This document shows, piece by piece, positions 53,997 to 62,890 of a stretch of 64,000 bases of DNA (the stretch's first letter is position 1; each line of letters starts with the position of its first letter). The notes under the pieces were generated by a model. That model was not told the origin of the DNA. It searched no databases and saw only the letters and a list, made by a program, of their open reading frames with translations. The position numbers and the translations under genes were made by a program. Source of the DNA: Acidovorax sp. NO-1 (GTDB lineage Bacteria > Pseudomonadota > Gammaproteobacteria > Burkholderiales > Burkholderiaceae_C); the NCBI RefSeq assembly GCF_000238595.1, contig NZ_AGTS01000090.1:1-64000 (forward strand), written 5' to 3'.

Positions 53997-55003
53997 GTGC
54001 GGGGCTCCTTGGCGGTGCGTGCGGTGCGGTGCACCAGCCCGATCAGGCCCCTGGGCAGTAGGGCCACGAAGGCGATGATCGCCAGCCCAAGGGTGAGCTG
54101 CCAATGGTCGGCCAGGCTGCCCACTACGGCGTGCGTGGACAACAGTTCCTTGAGAAGGGTGAAGACGATGGCCCCCAGCACCGCGCCGCGCAGGTGCCCG
54201 ATGCCCCCCAGGATCACCATCAGCAGCACCTCGCCGGAGATATGCCACGACAGCATTTCCGGGTTGACCACGCCGTCGCGCGCGGCCACCAGAAAGCCCG
54301 CCAGCCCGGCCAGCGAGCCGGCGATGACAAAGGCGGCCAGCTTGTACCAAAAGGTGGGAAAGCCGGTGGCGCGCATGCGCTGCTCGTTGGCGCGGATGCC
54401 CGCCAGCGCGGCACCGAAGCGGGAGCGGCGAATCACGGCCAGCAGCACGTAGGTGAACACCAGTGCGGCGAGCGCCACATAGAACACGGTGAGGCGGCTC
54501 TCCATGTCCAGAGGTCCCACGGCGGGACGCGCATACAGGTAGATGCCATCGCTGCCGCCGCCCACGGGCGTGTCGTGGAAGATGAAATAGGCCATCTGCG
54601 CAAAGGCCAGAGTGACCATGATGAAGTACACCCCGCGCGTGCGCAGCGAGAGCGCTCCCACGACCAGCGCATACAGGCCTGCCGCCAGCATGGACAGCCC
54701 CACCAGCACGGCAAGGTTGCCCGCCCCGTCGCCCGATGCGATGACGGTGACGTAGGCACCAACGCCGAAATAGGCCGCGTGCCCCAGGCTGACTAGCCCG
54801 GCCATCCCAACCAGCAGTTCCAAGCTGAGGGCAAAGATGGACAAGATCATGACCTTGACCACAAGGTCTCCCAGATAGCCGGTCAGCATAGGGCCGGCGG
54901 CGGCGAGCGCCACCGCGATCCCCAGCGGTAACCAGATCCCGTTGTTGCGCGGGACAGCGATAGGCGTTGGAGCAGTTTTCATGGATAAGGTAGTGGTGTT
55001 CAT
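53993..55003 (-). CDS. livM: ABC transporter permease LivM-type
   Basis: A 336-residue permease with about nine membrane segments and the LivM patterns LELLVGMAGLVSLGHAAYFGVGAY and GIRANEQRMRATGFPTFWYKLAAFVIAGSLAGLAGFL. The ATG at 55003 overlaps the livH stop as ATGA; an in-frame start further upstream would lie inside livH. It forms the channel with LivH. Confidence 0.9.
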   Translation of the reverse strand: MNTTTLSMKTAPTPIAVPRNNGIWLPLGIAVALAAAGPMLTGYLGDLVVKVMILSIFALSLELLVGMAGLVSLGHAAYFGVGAYVTVIASGDGAGNLAVLVGLSMLAAGLYALVVGALSLRTRGVYFIMVTLAFAQMAYFIFHDTPVGGGSDGIYLYARPAVGPLDMESRLTVFYVALAALVFTYVLLAVIRRSRFGAALAGIRANEQRMRATGFPTFWYKLAAFVIAGSLAGLAGFLVAARDGVVNPEMLSWHISGEVLLMVILGGIGHLRGAVLGAIVFTLLKELLSTHAVVGSLADHWQLTLGLAIIAFVALLPRGLIGLVHRTARTAKEPRT

Positions 55004-55872
55004 GTGCGCCGGCCCATCAAGCCCTCGGGGCGCCAAATCAGCACGATGGCCATCAGCACGTAGATGCCAATGCCCGCAGCTTCCGAAAAGAAGACCTTGC
55101 CAAAGGTGTCCACGAAGCCCACCAGCAGTGACGCCACCAGTGCACCAGTGACGGAGCCGATGCCCCCGATGACGACCACCACGAAGCAGATGATCAGCAC
55201 ACTGGCCCCCATGTTGGGATAGACCGACGAGATCGGCGCGGCGATCATGCCGGCCAGGGCTGCCAAGGCCACGCCGGCGGCGAACACAGTGCGGTACAGG
55301 CGACGGATGTTGATGCCCAGCCCACGCACCATGTCCCGGTTGCTGGCCCCGGCACGGATCATCATGCCCAGCCGCGTGCGGTTGACGACCAGATACAGTG
55401 CCACGGCCAGCACGATGCAGGCGCCCGATGCGAACAGACGGTACCAGGGGTACTGCATAAGGTCGCCCAGGGGCAGGCTACCCCCCAGCCAGGGCGGCAC
55501 CGGCACGCCATGCACGTCGTTGCCCACGAGGATGGAGCGCAGCTCCTCGAAGACCAGGATCAGGCCATAGGTCATCAGCACCTGCTGCAGATGCTCGCGC
55601 TGGTACAGATAGCTGAAGAACACCCATTCGAGCACATAGCCCAGGACGGCTGCCAACAAGGTTCCAGCAACGAGGGTGACCAGAAAATTGCCACCGAACA
55701 GCGGTGACAGAGCGAAAGCCATGTACGCGCCGATCATGTAGAAGCTGCCGTGCGCCAGGTTGATCACGCCCATGATCCCGAAGATGAGCGTGAGCCCGGA
55801 GGCCAGCAGAAAGAGCAGCAGTCCGTACTGAATCGCGTTCAGGCACTGCACGAGAAATGTGGCGAAATCCAC
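55000..55872 (-). CDS. livH: ABC transporter permease LivH-type
   Basis: A 290-residue permease with eight or so helices and LivH marks: LLFLLASGLTLIFGIMGVINLAHGSFYMIGAY and GASNRDMVRGLGINIRRLYRTVFAAGVALAALAGMI. It lies 87 bp after the binding-protein gene and is coupled to livM. Confidence 0.9.
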   Translation of the reverse strand: MDFATFLVQCLNAIQYGLLLFLLASGLTLIFGIMGVINLAHGSFYMIGAYMAFALSPLFGGNFLVTLVAGTLLAAVLGYVLEWVFFSYLYQREHLQQVLMTYGLILVFEELRSILVGNDVHGVPVPPWLGGSLPLGDLMQYPWYRLFASGACIVLAVALYLVVNRTRLGMMIRAGASNRDMVRGLGINIRRLYRTVFAAGVALAALAGMIAAPISSVYPNMGASVLIICFVVVVIGGIGSVTGALVASLLVGFVDTFGKVFFSEAAGIGIYVLMAIVLIWRPEGLMGRRT

Positions 55873-55959
55873 GTTGGTTCATCCTGACTGATTGGAGAGT
55901 GGAAGAGCGCACCGGGTGTGCCGGGTCGCCCTGCCGTGGAGTGGCTCGGTGGATGGTGC

Positions 55960-57132
55960 TTACAGCTTGCAGCCGCGCGCCGGATCGGAAAGCGCCTTGG
56001 AGGCGATGCCGATCACCTTGTTCTCCTTGCCTTCCACCCGGCGCAGATAGATGTCCTGCACCGGGTTGTGCGACCTGGACATGGTGAACGAGCCGCGCGG
56101 GCTGTCGAACTTCGCCTTCTCGACAGCCGCCGCGAACTCGGCCTTCTTCGATACGTCGCCCTTCACGGCGTCCAGGCCCACGCGCAGGATCTGCGCGGCG
56201 TCATAGCCTTGCACGGCATAGACATCCGGCTGCAGCTTGAACGCCTTGGCATAGGCCACGCGAAAGCTCTTGTCCTTGGGCAGATCCAAGTTATCCGCAT
56301 AGTGCAGCGTGGTCAGCAGGCCCTGGGCCGCTTCGCCCTGTGCGTCCAGCGTGCCGTCGGTAAGGAAGCCCGAGCCGTAGAGCGGCGTGGTCTTGTTCAG
56401 GCCCGCGGCCGCGTAGTCCTTGACGAATTTCACGGCGCCGCCGCCGGCAAAGAAGGCGAACACGGCATCTGGCTTGGCCGCCGCGATCTCGGTCAGCAGC
56501 GCCTGGAATTCCACGTTGGGGAAGGGCACCGTCAACTGCTTGAGCACTTTGCCGCCTTCCTTCTCGAAACCCTCCTTGAAGGCGTTGGTCATCTCCTCGC
56601 CAGCTGCGTACTTCCAGGTGATGGTCATCGCGGTCTTCTTTTTCTCCTGCGTGGCGGCCACCGTGCCCATGCCGTAGGAAGACTGCCAGTTCGAGAACGA
56701 GCTGCGGAAGATGTTGGTGGCGCACATCGGGCCCGTGACGGCGTCGGAGCCCGCGTTGGGCACGATGAGCAGGGTGTTGCTTTCCTTCGCCGCGCGCGCC
56801 ATGGCCATTGCCACGCCCGAGTGCACGGTGCCGACGATCACGTCCACCTTGTCGCGCCGGATCAGCTTATTGACGTTCTCCGTGGCCTTGGCGGGGTCGG
56901 ACTCGTCGTCCACCTTGATGAACTCGATCTCGCGGCCCGCGAGCTTCCCGCCCTGCTCGTCCACGTACATGCGAAAGCCGTTCTCGATGGCCACGCCCAG
57001 CGCGGTGAAGGTGCCGCTGTAGGGCAGCATCAGGCCGACCTTGAGCTTGTCCGTGCTTTGGGCATGGGCGCCTGCGGCGAGAATCAGTGTGCTCAGCGCG
57101 ATGGCGCTGCGGCGAGTGAGTGTGTGCTTCAT
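55960..57132 (-). CDS. ABC transporter substrate-binding protein (aromatic acid type)
   Basis: A 390-residue periplasmic binding protein: signal peptide TRRSAIALSTLILAAGAHAQ, then KLKVGLMLPYSGTFTALGVAIENGFRMYVDEQGGKLAGREIEFIKVDDESDPAKATENVNKLI. The twin Arg in the leader may be chance, because the leader is otherwise Sec-like. It stands between the hydrolase and livH in the box operon, as in other benzoate-CoA gene clusters, so benzoate or a hydroxybenzoate is the probable ligand. Its ATG overlaps the hydrolase stop. Confidence 0.88.
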   Translation of the reverse strand: MKHTLTRRSAIALSTLILAAGAHAQSTDKLKVGLMLPYSGTFTALGVAIENGFRMYVDEQGGKLAGREIEFIKVDDESDPAKATENVNKLIRRDKVDVIVGTVHSGVAMAMARAAKESNTLLIVPNAGSDAVTGPMCATNIFRSSFSNWQSSYGMGTVAATQEKKKTAMTITWKYAAGEEMTNAFKEGFEKEGGKVLKQLTVPFPNVEFQALLTEIAAAKPDAVFAFFAGGGAVKFVKDYAAAGLNKTTPLYGSGFLTDGTLDAQGEAAQGLLTTLHYADNLDLPKDKSFRVAYAKAFKLQPDVYAVQGYDAAQILRVGLDAVKGDVSKKAEFAAAVEKAKFDSPRGSFTMSRSHNPVQDIYLRRVEGKENKVIGIASKALSDPARGCKL

Positions 57133-57920
57133 GCTTGTCTCCTGTGGTGAATGAATGTGTGTGTCGCTGTGATGACCTGCTCAGGCTGATCCCGGTGGGG
57201 CGAGTGGCCGCAGTGCGGGATTTCCAGCAACTGCGTGGTTGGGACGCTTTCGGCGATGCCCCGGATCTGCGCCAGCGTGCCGTAGGCATCGTCCAGGCCC
57301 TGGATGGCCAGGACCGGGCAGCGGATGTCCGCGAGTTCATCGGTGATGTTCCAGCGCCGGAAGGGCGGGTGCAACCAGATGCGGTTCCAGCCCCAGAAGG
57401 CGGAGTCGGGGTCGCCGTGGTACTTCGCCAGGCCCGCCCGCAGGCCGCCGGTCTCGTAGTCCGCCTTGGCGCGCTCGATGTTCCGGACCGTGATGTCCTC
57501 GACGAAGATATGCGGCGCGAGCAGCACCAGTCCGGCCACACGTTCCGGATGCCGGCCCGCGTGCAACAGGGCGATGGAACCGCCGTCGCTGTGCCCGAAC
57601 AGCCAGACGGGCTGCTGTACGCCGACGGCGTCCAGCAGCCGGGGCAGAACTTCATAGGCCTGCTGGTGCATGAAGTCCACGTCCCACACCTCGTCGTGCG
57701 GGCGGGGCGTGGACTGGCCGTACCCCGGGCGCGAGAACACGAGCCCGCGAGCCCCTGCAGTGGTACACAGCCGGTCGGGGAAGTGCTTCCACATCGCCAG
57801 CGAGCCCAGCCCTTCGTGCAGAAACACAATGAGCGGCCCTCGCGCGGATTCGGGCCCCACCCAGGCGTACTCGACGCGCACCTCGCGGCTGCGCCAGCGT
57901 AGATCCTGAAACTGAGTCAC
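57129..57920 (-). CDS. Alpha/beta hydrolase of the box cluster
   Basis: A 263-residue alpha/beta hydrolase: LIVFLHEGLGSLAMWKHFP, FSRPGYGQS, the nucleophile elbow FGHSDGGSIALLHAG (Ser near 111), Asp in IQGLDDAYG and His in PHCGHSPHRD. The start is the GTG at 57920, which overlaps the ligase stop as GTGA. Similar genes accompany box clusters and may salvage CoA esters or lactones; the substrate is not known. It is coupled on both sides. Confidence 0.85.
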   Translation of the reverse strand: MTQFQDLRWRSREVRVEYAWVGPESARGPLIVFLHEGLGSLAMWKHFPDRLCTTAGARGLVFSRPGYGQSTPRPHDEVWDVDFMHQQAYEVLPRLLDAVGVQQPVWLFGHSDGGSIALLHAGRHPERVAGLVLLAPHIFVEDITVRNIERAKADYETGGLRAGLAKYHGDPDSAFWGWNRIWLHPPFRRWNITDELADIRCPVLAIQGLDDAYGTLAQIRGIAESVPTTQLLEIPHCGHSPHRDQPEQVITATHTFIHHRRQA

Positions 57921-59476
57921 GGACGGACCTCGAGTTCGCGCAGGCGAAAGCGCTGGATCTTGCCGGTGGCCGTCTTGGGCAGTTCGGCCAGGAACTCGAT
58001 CTGCCGGGGGTATTTGTAGGGCGCGAGCCGTTCTTTGACGAAGGCCTTGAGCTGCCCTTCGTCCACCAGTTGCCCATCCTTGAGCACGACGAAGGCCTTG
58101 GTCTTGGTCAGGCCTTCGGCGTCCGCCGTGCCGATGACCGCGGCTTCCAGCACCGAGGGGTGTTCCATGAGGGTGGATTCGACCTCGAAAGGCGAGACAT
58201 AGATGCCGCTCACCTTCAGCATGTCGTCGCTGCGACCGGCATAGACGTAGTAGCCCTGCTCGTCGCGCACGTACTTGTCGCCGCTCTTCGTCCAAGCGCC
58301 CTGAAAGGTCTCGCGGGATTTCTCCCGGTTGGCCCAATACGTCAGTGCGGCGCTCGGGCCTCGGATGTACAGGTCACCCACTTCGCCGTCGGAGGCTGGC
58401 TGGCCGTCCTCTCCGCGCAATTCGACCTCGTACCCGGCCACGGGCTTCCCGGTGCTGCCGTACTTGATGTCGTCGGGACGGTTGGAGAGAAATACGTGGA
58501 GCATCTCCGTGGAACCGATGCCATCGATGATGTCCACGCCGAAGTGCGCCTTGAACCGGTGGGCAATGTCGGCGGGCAGCGCCTCCCCGGCAGAGGAGCA
58601 CATGCGCAGGGCCACGGACTGGCGCTCCGGCAGCCGGGGCGATGCCAGCATGCCGGCGAAGCCGGTCGGGGCGCCGAAGAACACCGTGGGCCGGCACTGC
58701 AGCTCGGTGAGGCGCCTGAAGACGGCGTCCGGCGTGGGCCGCTCGGCCATCAGCACCGTGCAGGCGCCCACCGAGAGCGGGAACGTGAGCCCGTTGCCCA
58801 GGCCATAGGCGAAGTACAGCTTGGCGGCGGAGAAGCAGACGTCCTTTTCGGTCAGGCCCAGGACGCCCTTGCCATACAGCTCGCCCGTCCACCACAGGTT
58901 GCGCTGCGTATGGACAGTGCCTTTCGGTCGGCCGGTGGAGCCGGAGGAGTAGAGCCAGAAGCCCGGTTCGTCGCCCGTGGTCGGCGCGGGGGCGGCGAGC
59001 GGTGGCACGGCGGCCAGCGCAGCCTCGAATTCCAGCGCGCCCTGCGGCAGCTCGCTCTCGGGCTGGGACACGATGACCGTGCGCAGTTCGTGCGCCGACT
59101 TCTGCATAGCGGCCTGCAGGGTGCCCTGCAGCGCGCCCGAGACGATGCCCGCCTGCGCGCGGCTGTGCTCCAGCATGTAGGCATAGTCGTCCGCGGTCAG
59201 CAAGGTGTTCACCGCGACGGGCACCACGCCCGCATAAAGGCAGCCAAGGAAGCTCACGGGCCAGTCGTGCGAATCCAGCATCAGCAGCAGGATGCGTTCC
59301 TCGCGGCGCACGCCGGCCGCCAGCAGGGCGGCGGCCAAGCGGCGCGCCCGCTGCTCCAGCTGCCCGTAGCTCAGGGGGCCGCGGTCGTCGATGTAGGCCA
59401 GGCGGTCGCCGCGCTGGCGGTGCAGCGCGAACAGGTGCTCGGCGAAGTTGAAGGGGCCGTCCGTGGGGGTGGGCAT
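57917..59476 (-). CDS. bclA: Benzoate-CoA ligase
   Basis: A 519-residue ANL-superfamily enzyme that activates benzoate with ATP and CoA, the entry step of the box pathway. The P-loop is YSSGSTGRPKG (176-186). DGIGSTEMLHVFLSNRPD and YVYAGRSDDMLKVSGIYVSPFEVE match benzoate/4-hydroxybenzoate-CoA ligases, and LPKTATGKIQRFRLRE holds the catalytic Lys. Context (boxD, boxR, boxC) supports benzoate as substrate. It could also accept ring-substituted benzoates. Confidence 0.92.
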   Translation of the reverse strand: MPTPTDGPFNFAEHLFALHRQRGDRLAYIDDRGPLSYGQLEQRARRLAAALLAAGVRREERILLLMLDSHDWPVSFLGCLYAGVVPVAVNTLLTADDYAYMLEHSRAQAGIVSGALQGTLQAAMQKSAHELRTVIVSQPESELPQGALEFEAALAAVPPLAAPAPTTGDEPGFWLYSSGSTGRPKGTVHTQRNLWWTGELYGKGVLGLTEKDVCFSAAKLYFAYGLGNGLTFPLSVGACTVLMAERPTPDAVFRRLTELQCRPTVFFGAPTGFAGMLASPRLPERQSVALRMCSSAGEALPADIAHRFKAHFGVDIIDGIGSTEMLHVFLSNRPDDIKYGSTGKPVAGYEVELRGEDGQPASDGEVGDLYIRGPSAALTYWANREKSRETFQGAWTKSGDKYVRDEQGYYVYAGRSDDMLKVSGIYVSPFEVESTLMEHPSVLEAAVIGTADAEGLTKTKAFVVLKDGQLVDEGQLKAFVKERLAPYKYPRQIEFLAELPKTATGKIQRFRLRELEVRP

Positions 59477-59512
59477 GGTGTCTCCGTGTGCGTGTGCGTG
59501 TGTGCGAGAGGT

Positions 59513-61066
59513 TCAGAGCCCGAGCGCCTGCAGCACCTGCGGGCTGGCCTGGATGGCGCTGCGCTGGTGGTAGAAGTCGAGCGCGCGCAGGCCACCCAGT
59601 TCTTCGCCACCGCCCGCGCGCCCCGGCCCGCCGTGCACGGACATGGGCATGACGTTGCCGTGGCCCGTGTGCGCCTGGGCCACCTCGGGGGTGACGATGT
59701 GGAGCCGGCCGTGGAACGGCGCAAGGGCCAGCGCGCTGCGGGCGAGCAAGGCGGCATCGTCGCTGTACAGCGATGCGGCCAGCGACCCCAGCCCGCGCTG
59801 CACCAGCTGGTGGGCGTGGCCGGCGTCCCGGTAGGCCACGAGCGTGGCGACGGGGCCGAAGACCTCCACGTCGTGGACGGCCTGCGCGCCGTCGGCGTCG
59901 AGCGTGCCCAGCAGCACGGGCTGCTGGCAGGCCGCAATGGCGGGGTCGGCGTCCACCAGGGGCTGGCTGCGCCCGTCGTGCAGGATCGTGGCAGCGCCCG
60001 CCAGCTGCCGCAGGCCCTGCCCGACGTTGTGCAGCTGTTCACGGCTGACCAGCGCGCCCATGCGCACGCCCTCGTTGCGCGGGTTGCCTACCGTGACCTT
60101 GGCCAGTTTGGCCGAGATCGCCTCGGCCACCGCCCCGAACACCGGGGCGGGCACGAAGATTCTGCGGATCGCCGTGCACTTCTGGCCCGACTTGACGGTC
60201 ATCTCCTTGACCACCTCGCGCACGAGCAGGTCGAAGGCCGGTGTGCCGGGTGCCGCGTCCGGCAGCAGCACCGCGCTGTTGAGGCTGTCGGCCTCGATGT
60301 TGGTGCGCACCGCATGGCGCGTGACGGCGGCATGGCTGCGGATCACGGCCGCCGTGTCGGCGGAGCCCGTGAACGAAAGCACGTCGAACGGTTGCAGCGC
60401 GTCGAGCAGGCCCGCCGAACTGCCGCAGATGACCGAGAGCGCGCCCTGCGGGAGGATGCCCGCGTCCACCACGTCCTGAACCATGCGCTGCGTCAGCCAG
60501 GCGGTGGCCGTGGCGGGCTTGACCACCACGGCCATGCCGGACAGCAACGCGGGCGCGGCTTTTTCCCACAGGCCCCAGGCCGGGAAGTTGAAGGCATTGA
60601 TGAACAGGGCCAGGCCGGGGCGCGGCGTGCGCAGGTGCTGCGACTGGAAGACGGGCTCCTTGCCCAGCTTCACCGCATCGCCGTCGCGCAGCACGCGGGC
60701 GCCGCCCAGCGCCTCGCCCCAGCGGGCGTACTGGCCCAGGGTGAAAATCGCACCATCGATATCTACTGCCGAATCGTTCTTCACAGTGCCGGAGTTCGCC
60801 AGCGCGATGTCGTAGTAGGCGTCGCGGTGGCCCTGGAGCACCTTCTGGCACCGGGCCAGCAGCGCGGCGCGCTCGCCGTAGGTCAGCGCCTGCAGGGCGG
60901 CGCTGCCCTGCTCGCGTGCGAACCGGAAGGCGGCGGGCACGTCAAGGCCCGAGGCATCGACGCGCACCAGTTCCGTGCCGAGCACCGGATCGCTGAGAAC
61001 CGCGCCGGCGCCGGTGCCGGCCTGCCAGCGGCCGCTGACATAGTTGGGAAGCAGGGGAGTGTTCAT
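59513..61066 (-). CDS. boxD: 3,4-dehydroadipyl-CoA semialdehyde dehydrogenase (BoxD)
   Basis: A 517-residue ALDH-superfamily enzyme related to the dehydrogenase half of PaaZ. General base Glu258 lies in TNIEADSLN and nucleophile Cys297 in [32 protein letters not shown] and [16 protein letters not shown] are PaaZ/BoxD signatures. In the box pathway it oxidizes the semialdehyde left after BoxC ring cleavage, using NADP. The C-terminal hydratase domain of PaaZ is absent, supporting BoxD. Confidence 0.92.
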   Translation of the reverse strand: MNTPLLPNYVSGRWQAGTGAGAVLSDPVLGTELVRVDASGLDVPAAFRFAREQGSAALQALTYGERAALLARCQKVLQGHRDAYYDIALANSGTVKNDSAVDIDGAIFTLGQYARWGEALGGARVLRDGDAVKLGKEPVFQSQHLRTPRPGLALFINAFNFPAWGLWEKAAPALLSGMAVVVKPATATAWLTQRMVQDVVDAGILPQGALSVICGSSAGLLDALQPFDVLSFTGSADTAAVIRSHAAVTRHAVRTNIEADSLNSAVLLPDAAPGTPAFDLLVREVVKEMTVKSGQKCTAIRRIFVPAPVFGAVAEAISAKLAKVTVGNPRNEGVRMGALVSREQLHNVGQGLRQLAGAATILHDGRSQPLVDADPAIAACQQPVLLGTLDADGAQAVHDVEVFGPVATLVAYRDAGHAHQLVQRGLGSLAASLYSDDAALLARSALALAPFHGRLHIVTPEVAQAHTGHGNVMPMSVHGGPGRAGGGEELGGLRALDFYHQRSAIQASPQVLQALGL

Positions 61067-61069
61067 GGA

Positions 61070-61540
61070 TCAGCTTTTCGAGAATTGAATCTGCCCTTCG
61101 GGCAGGAGATAGAGAACCAGGGCACGTCCGTCCGCAACCGTGGGCCGGTGCGCGCTGCCGGGCGGATAGACACACCAGCCGGCGGGCCGTCCGTCAAAGG
61201 TCGCTGCGCCGTCGCCTAGTGGCATGATCAGATCGATCTCGCCGCCCGGGTGCACGTGGTGCGGGCCGGCGATGTCCTGCATGTCCACTACATCGACGGA
61301 AAAGCGGTGCAGCGCATCGTCGGCCTTGAAGACTCGGCCGTAGCGGATGCCCCCGCCCTCGCGCTCACACAGCCAGCCATCGCGCACGCCTTCTAAGCAG
61401 GACGCCTTGAGCTGTTCGTAGCTTTGGCTGTGCGGCCCATGTTGTGCGTTCAGCCACTGGTCCAGCGCTGCGTCAAGGGGGCGGCCTGCAATCTGTGCGG
61501 TTAGATCGGCAACTTGTTGGTAGAACGTGTGTTTGCTCAT
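61070..61540 (-). CDS. DUF4863 family protein (hydroxylaminobenzoate lyase-like)
   Basis: A 156-residue protein of the DUF4863 family, which I recall as including 4-hydroxylaminobenzoate lyase (PnbB). The central DIAGPHHVHPGGEIDLIMPL has a cupin-like His-rich metal site and is followed by GWCVYPPGSAHRPTV. It is the first gene of the leftward box operon, 3 bp before boxD. In benzoate clusters it is often present with no assigned role. The ATG at 61540 is chosen over an upstream in-frame ATG that lies inside the promoter region. Confidence 0.8.
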   Translation of the reverse strand: MSKHTFYQQVADLTAQIAGRPLDAALDQWLNAQHGPHSQSYEQLKASCLEGVRDGWLCEREGGGIRYGRVFKADDALHRFSVDVVDMQDIAGPHHVHPGGEIDLIMPLGDGAATFDGRPAGWCVYPPGSAHRPTVADGRALVLYLLPEGQIQFSKS

Positions 61541-61584
61541 CGTGGTTCTTATTTGATGTAAGGTGCTTGCACACCCCAGAAACA

Positions 61585-61649
61585 TGCACTATCGTGCTTT
61601 GTTCGTGACGATAGAATGATGTCCTATGCTTGTCAAGCAATATAATGCA
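61585..61649 (-). promoter_or_regulatory. Promoter and BoxR-type operators of the leftward box operon
   Basis: On the minus strand TTGACA (61636-61631), a 17-bp spacer and TATCGT (61613-61608) form a good promoter. TGCA-N6-TGCT at 61585-61598 lies just past the expected start point, and AGCA-N6-TGCA at 61636-61649 touches the -35. The TGCA-N6-TGCA form recurs perfectly twice before boxC. BoxR/BzdR-family repressors are known to use TGCA repeats. Confidence 0.65.
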
Positions 61650-61702
61650 TACGTGGTGTTAACCCTAGGTGCGACAATGCAGGGCTCGAAAGGTCAATTG
61701 GC

Positions 61703-62623
61703 ATGAACAAAAGAGACGGGCGTCACTTGGAGGTTGCCGTTGCCGCCCTCGATACAGAGGAGCCGCGTGACGCCTTATTGGCCGCGTTGGGTGAGCGCGT
61801 GCGCAGCTTGCGTGCGCGCCGGGGGCTGACGCGCAAGGCCGTTGCCCAGGCCGCTGAAGTGTCAGAGCGGCACCTTGCCAATCTGGAGTACGGCATCGGC
61901 AATGCCTCGATCCTGGTGCTGCATCAGGTAGCAGGTGCACTCCAGTGCCCGCTGGCGGAACTGGTGGGCGATGTCTCGACCAGTTCTCCCGAGTGGTTGC
62001 TGATCCGCGAGCTGCTGGAGAATCGCTCCGAAGCCGATCTGCGCAGGGTGCGCGTCGCGATCGGCGAGCTACTCGGAACGGGGGCGGTGGATGCGGCGCG
62101 GGGACGGCGCATCGCCCTGGTGGGGTTGCGGGGCGCGGGTAAATCGACGCTTGGGCGGATGCTGGCCGATCATCTGGAGCTACCCTTCATCGAACTCAGC
62201 CGCGAGATAGAGAAGGTGGCCGGTTGCAGCGTGCGCGAGATTCATGACCTGTATGGCACCAATGCCTACCGCCGCTACGAACGGCGCGCATTGGAAGAAG
62301 CGGTGCAGATCTACGGTGAGGTTGTCATCGCCACGCCGGGCGGCATCGTCTCCGACCCCGCCACGTTCAACGAGTTGCTGGCCCACTGCACCACTGTATG
62401 GCTCCAGGCATCGCCCGAGGAGCATATGGGCCGCGTAGCCGCGCAAGGCGATCTGCGTCCAATGGCTGCCAGCCACGAGGCCATGGAGGACCTGCGCCGG
62501 ATCCTTGACGGCCGCGCAGCCTTCTACTCCAAGGCAGATCTGCGCGTGAACACAGGCGGCAAGACGCAGCAACAGGCCTTCGATGCGCTCTGCGCAGCGG
62601 TTGTGCCCGTGCTGTCGGCATGA
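61703..62623 (+). CDS. boxR: Benzoyl-CoA-responsive repressor BoxR
   Basis: A 306-residue two-domain regulator. The N-terminal XRE HTH (about 28-85; ERVRSLRARRGLTRKAVAQAAEVSERHLANLEYG) is joined by a linker to a shikimate-kinase-like domain with Walker A GLRGAGKST (141-149) and ELSREIEKVAG. This architecture defines BoxR/BzdR, in which benzoyl-CoA is the effector that releases DNA. It is divergent from the DUF4863-boxD operon and upstream of boxC, with operator-like TGCA pairs on both sides. Confidence 0.93.
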   Translation: MNKRDGRHLEVAVAALDTEEPRDALLAALGERVRSLRARRGLTRKAVAQAAEVSERHLANLEYGIGNASILVLHQVAGALQCPLAELVGDVSTSSPEWLLIRELLENRSEADLRRVRVAIGELLGTGAVDAARGRRIALVGLRGAGKSTLGRMLADHLELPFIELSREIEKVAGCSVREIHDLYGTNAYRRYERRALEEAVQIYGEVVIATPGGIVSDPATFNELLAHCTTVWLQASPEEHMGRVAAQGDLRPMAASHEAMEDLRRILDGRAAFYSKADLRVNTGGKTQQQAFDALCAAVVPVLSA

Positions 62624-62666
62624 GGGCGCGCGCGCCGGTGGGCACGCGTCCTCGCTCAGTTGCTTC

Positions 62667-62716
62667 CAAAACAATAGCTGTCAGCGCTTGCTCGCCAAGC
62701 GCTGGAGGTTAAAAGC
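62667..62716 (+). repeat. Dispersed intergenic repeat, copy D
   Basis: AATAGCTGTCAGCGCTTG, a 4-6 base loop, then CAAGCGCTGGAGGTTAAAA. This is the same element as at 1, 7481 and 8688. It lies between boxR and boxC, showing that the box locus carries the host-type repeat while the ICE remnant has none. Confidence 0.65.
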
Positions 62717-62783
62717 ACTTCATCTTCGACGCTGGTCGAGCCTTGGTCTGGTTCTGATGTGTGCGCGAAAAAGCGCAGGCAGA

Positions 62784-62868
62784 TGCAATTTTGTGCTGCC
62801 AGCACTTGACGTATGCAATTTAATGCAAGATACTCCTTGAACATCTTGAAAAGATGCACTATTTTGCA
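62784..62868 (+). promoter_or_regulatory. boxC promoter with BoxR-type operators
   Basis: TTGACG (62806-62811), a 17-bp spacer and GATACT (62829-62834) form the boxC promoter. Perfect TGCA-N6-TGCA sites lie at 62814-62827, filling the spacer, and at 62855-62868, just past the start point. A weaker TGCA-N6-TGCT lies at 62784-62797. A protein on the spacer site would block RNA polymerase directly. Confidence 0.7.
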
Positions 62869-62890
62869 CCATCACTTGACCGGAGACAGC

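Noticed and set aside
51639-54452. Long rightward open frame antisense to the ABC transporter genes
   Set aside because: It has the same low-information composition and covers four well-recognised genes on the other strand.
58070-61219. Very long rightward open frame (over 1000 codons) antisense to boxD and the ligase
   Set aside because: It is His/Gly/Arg/Ala-rich, has no recognisable motif, and lies opposite two clear enzyme genes; such frames are a by-product of GC-rich codon use.
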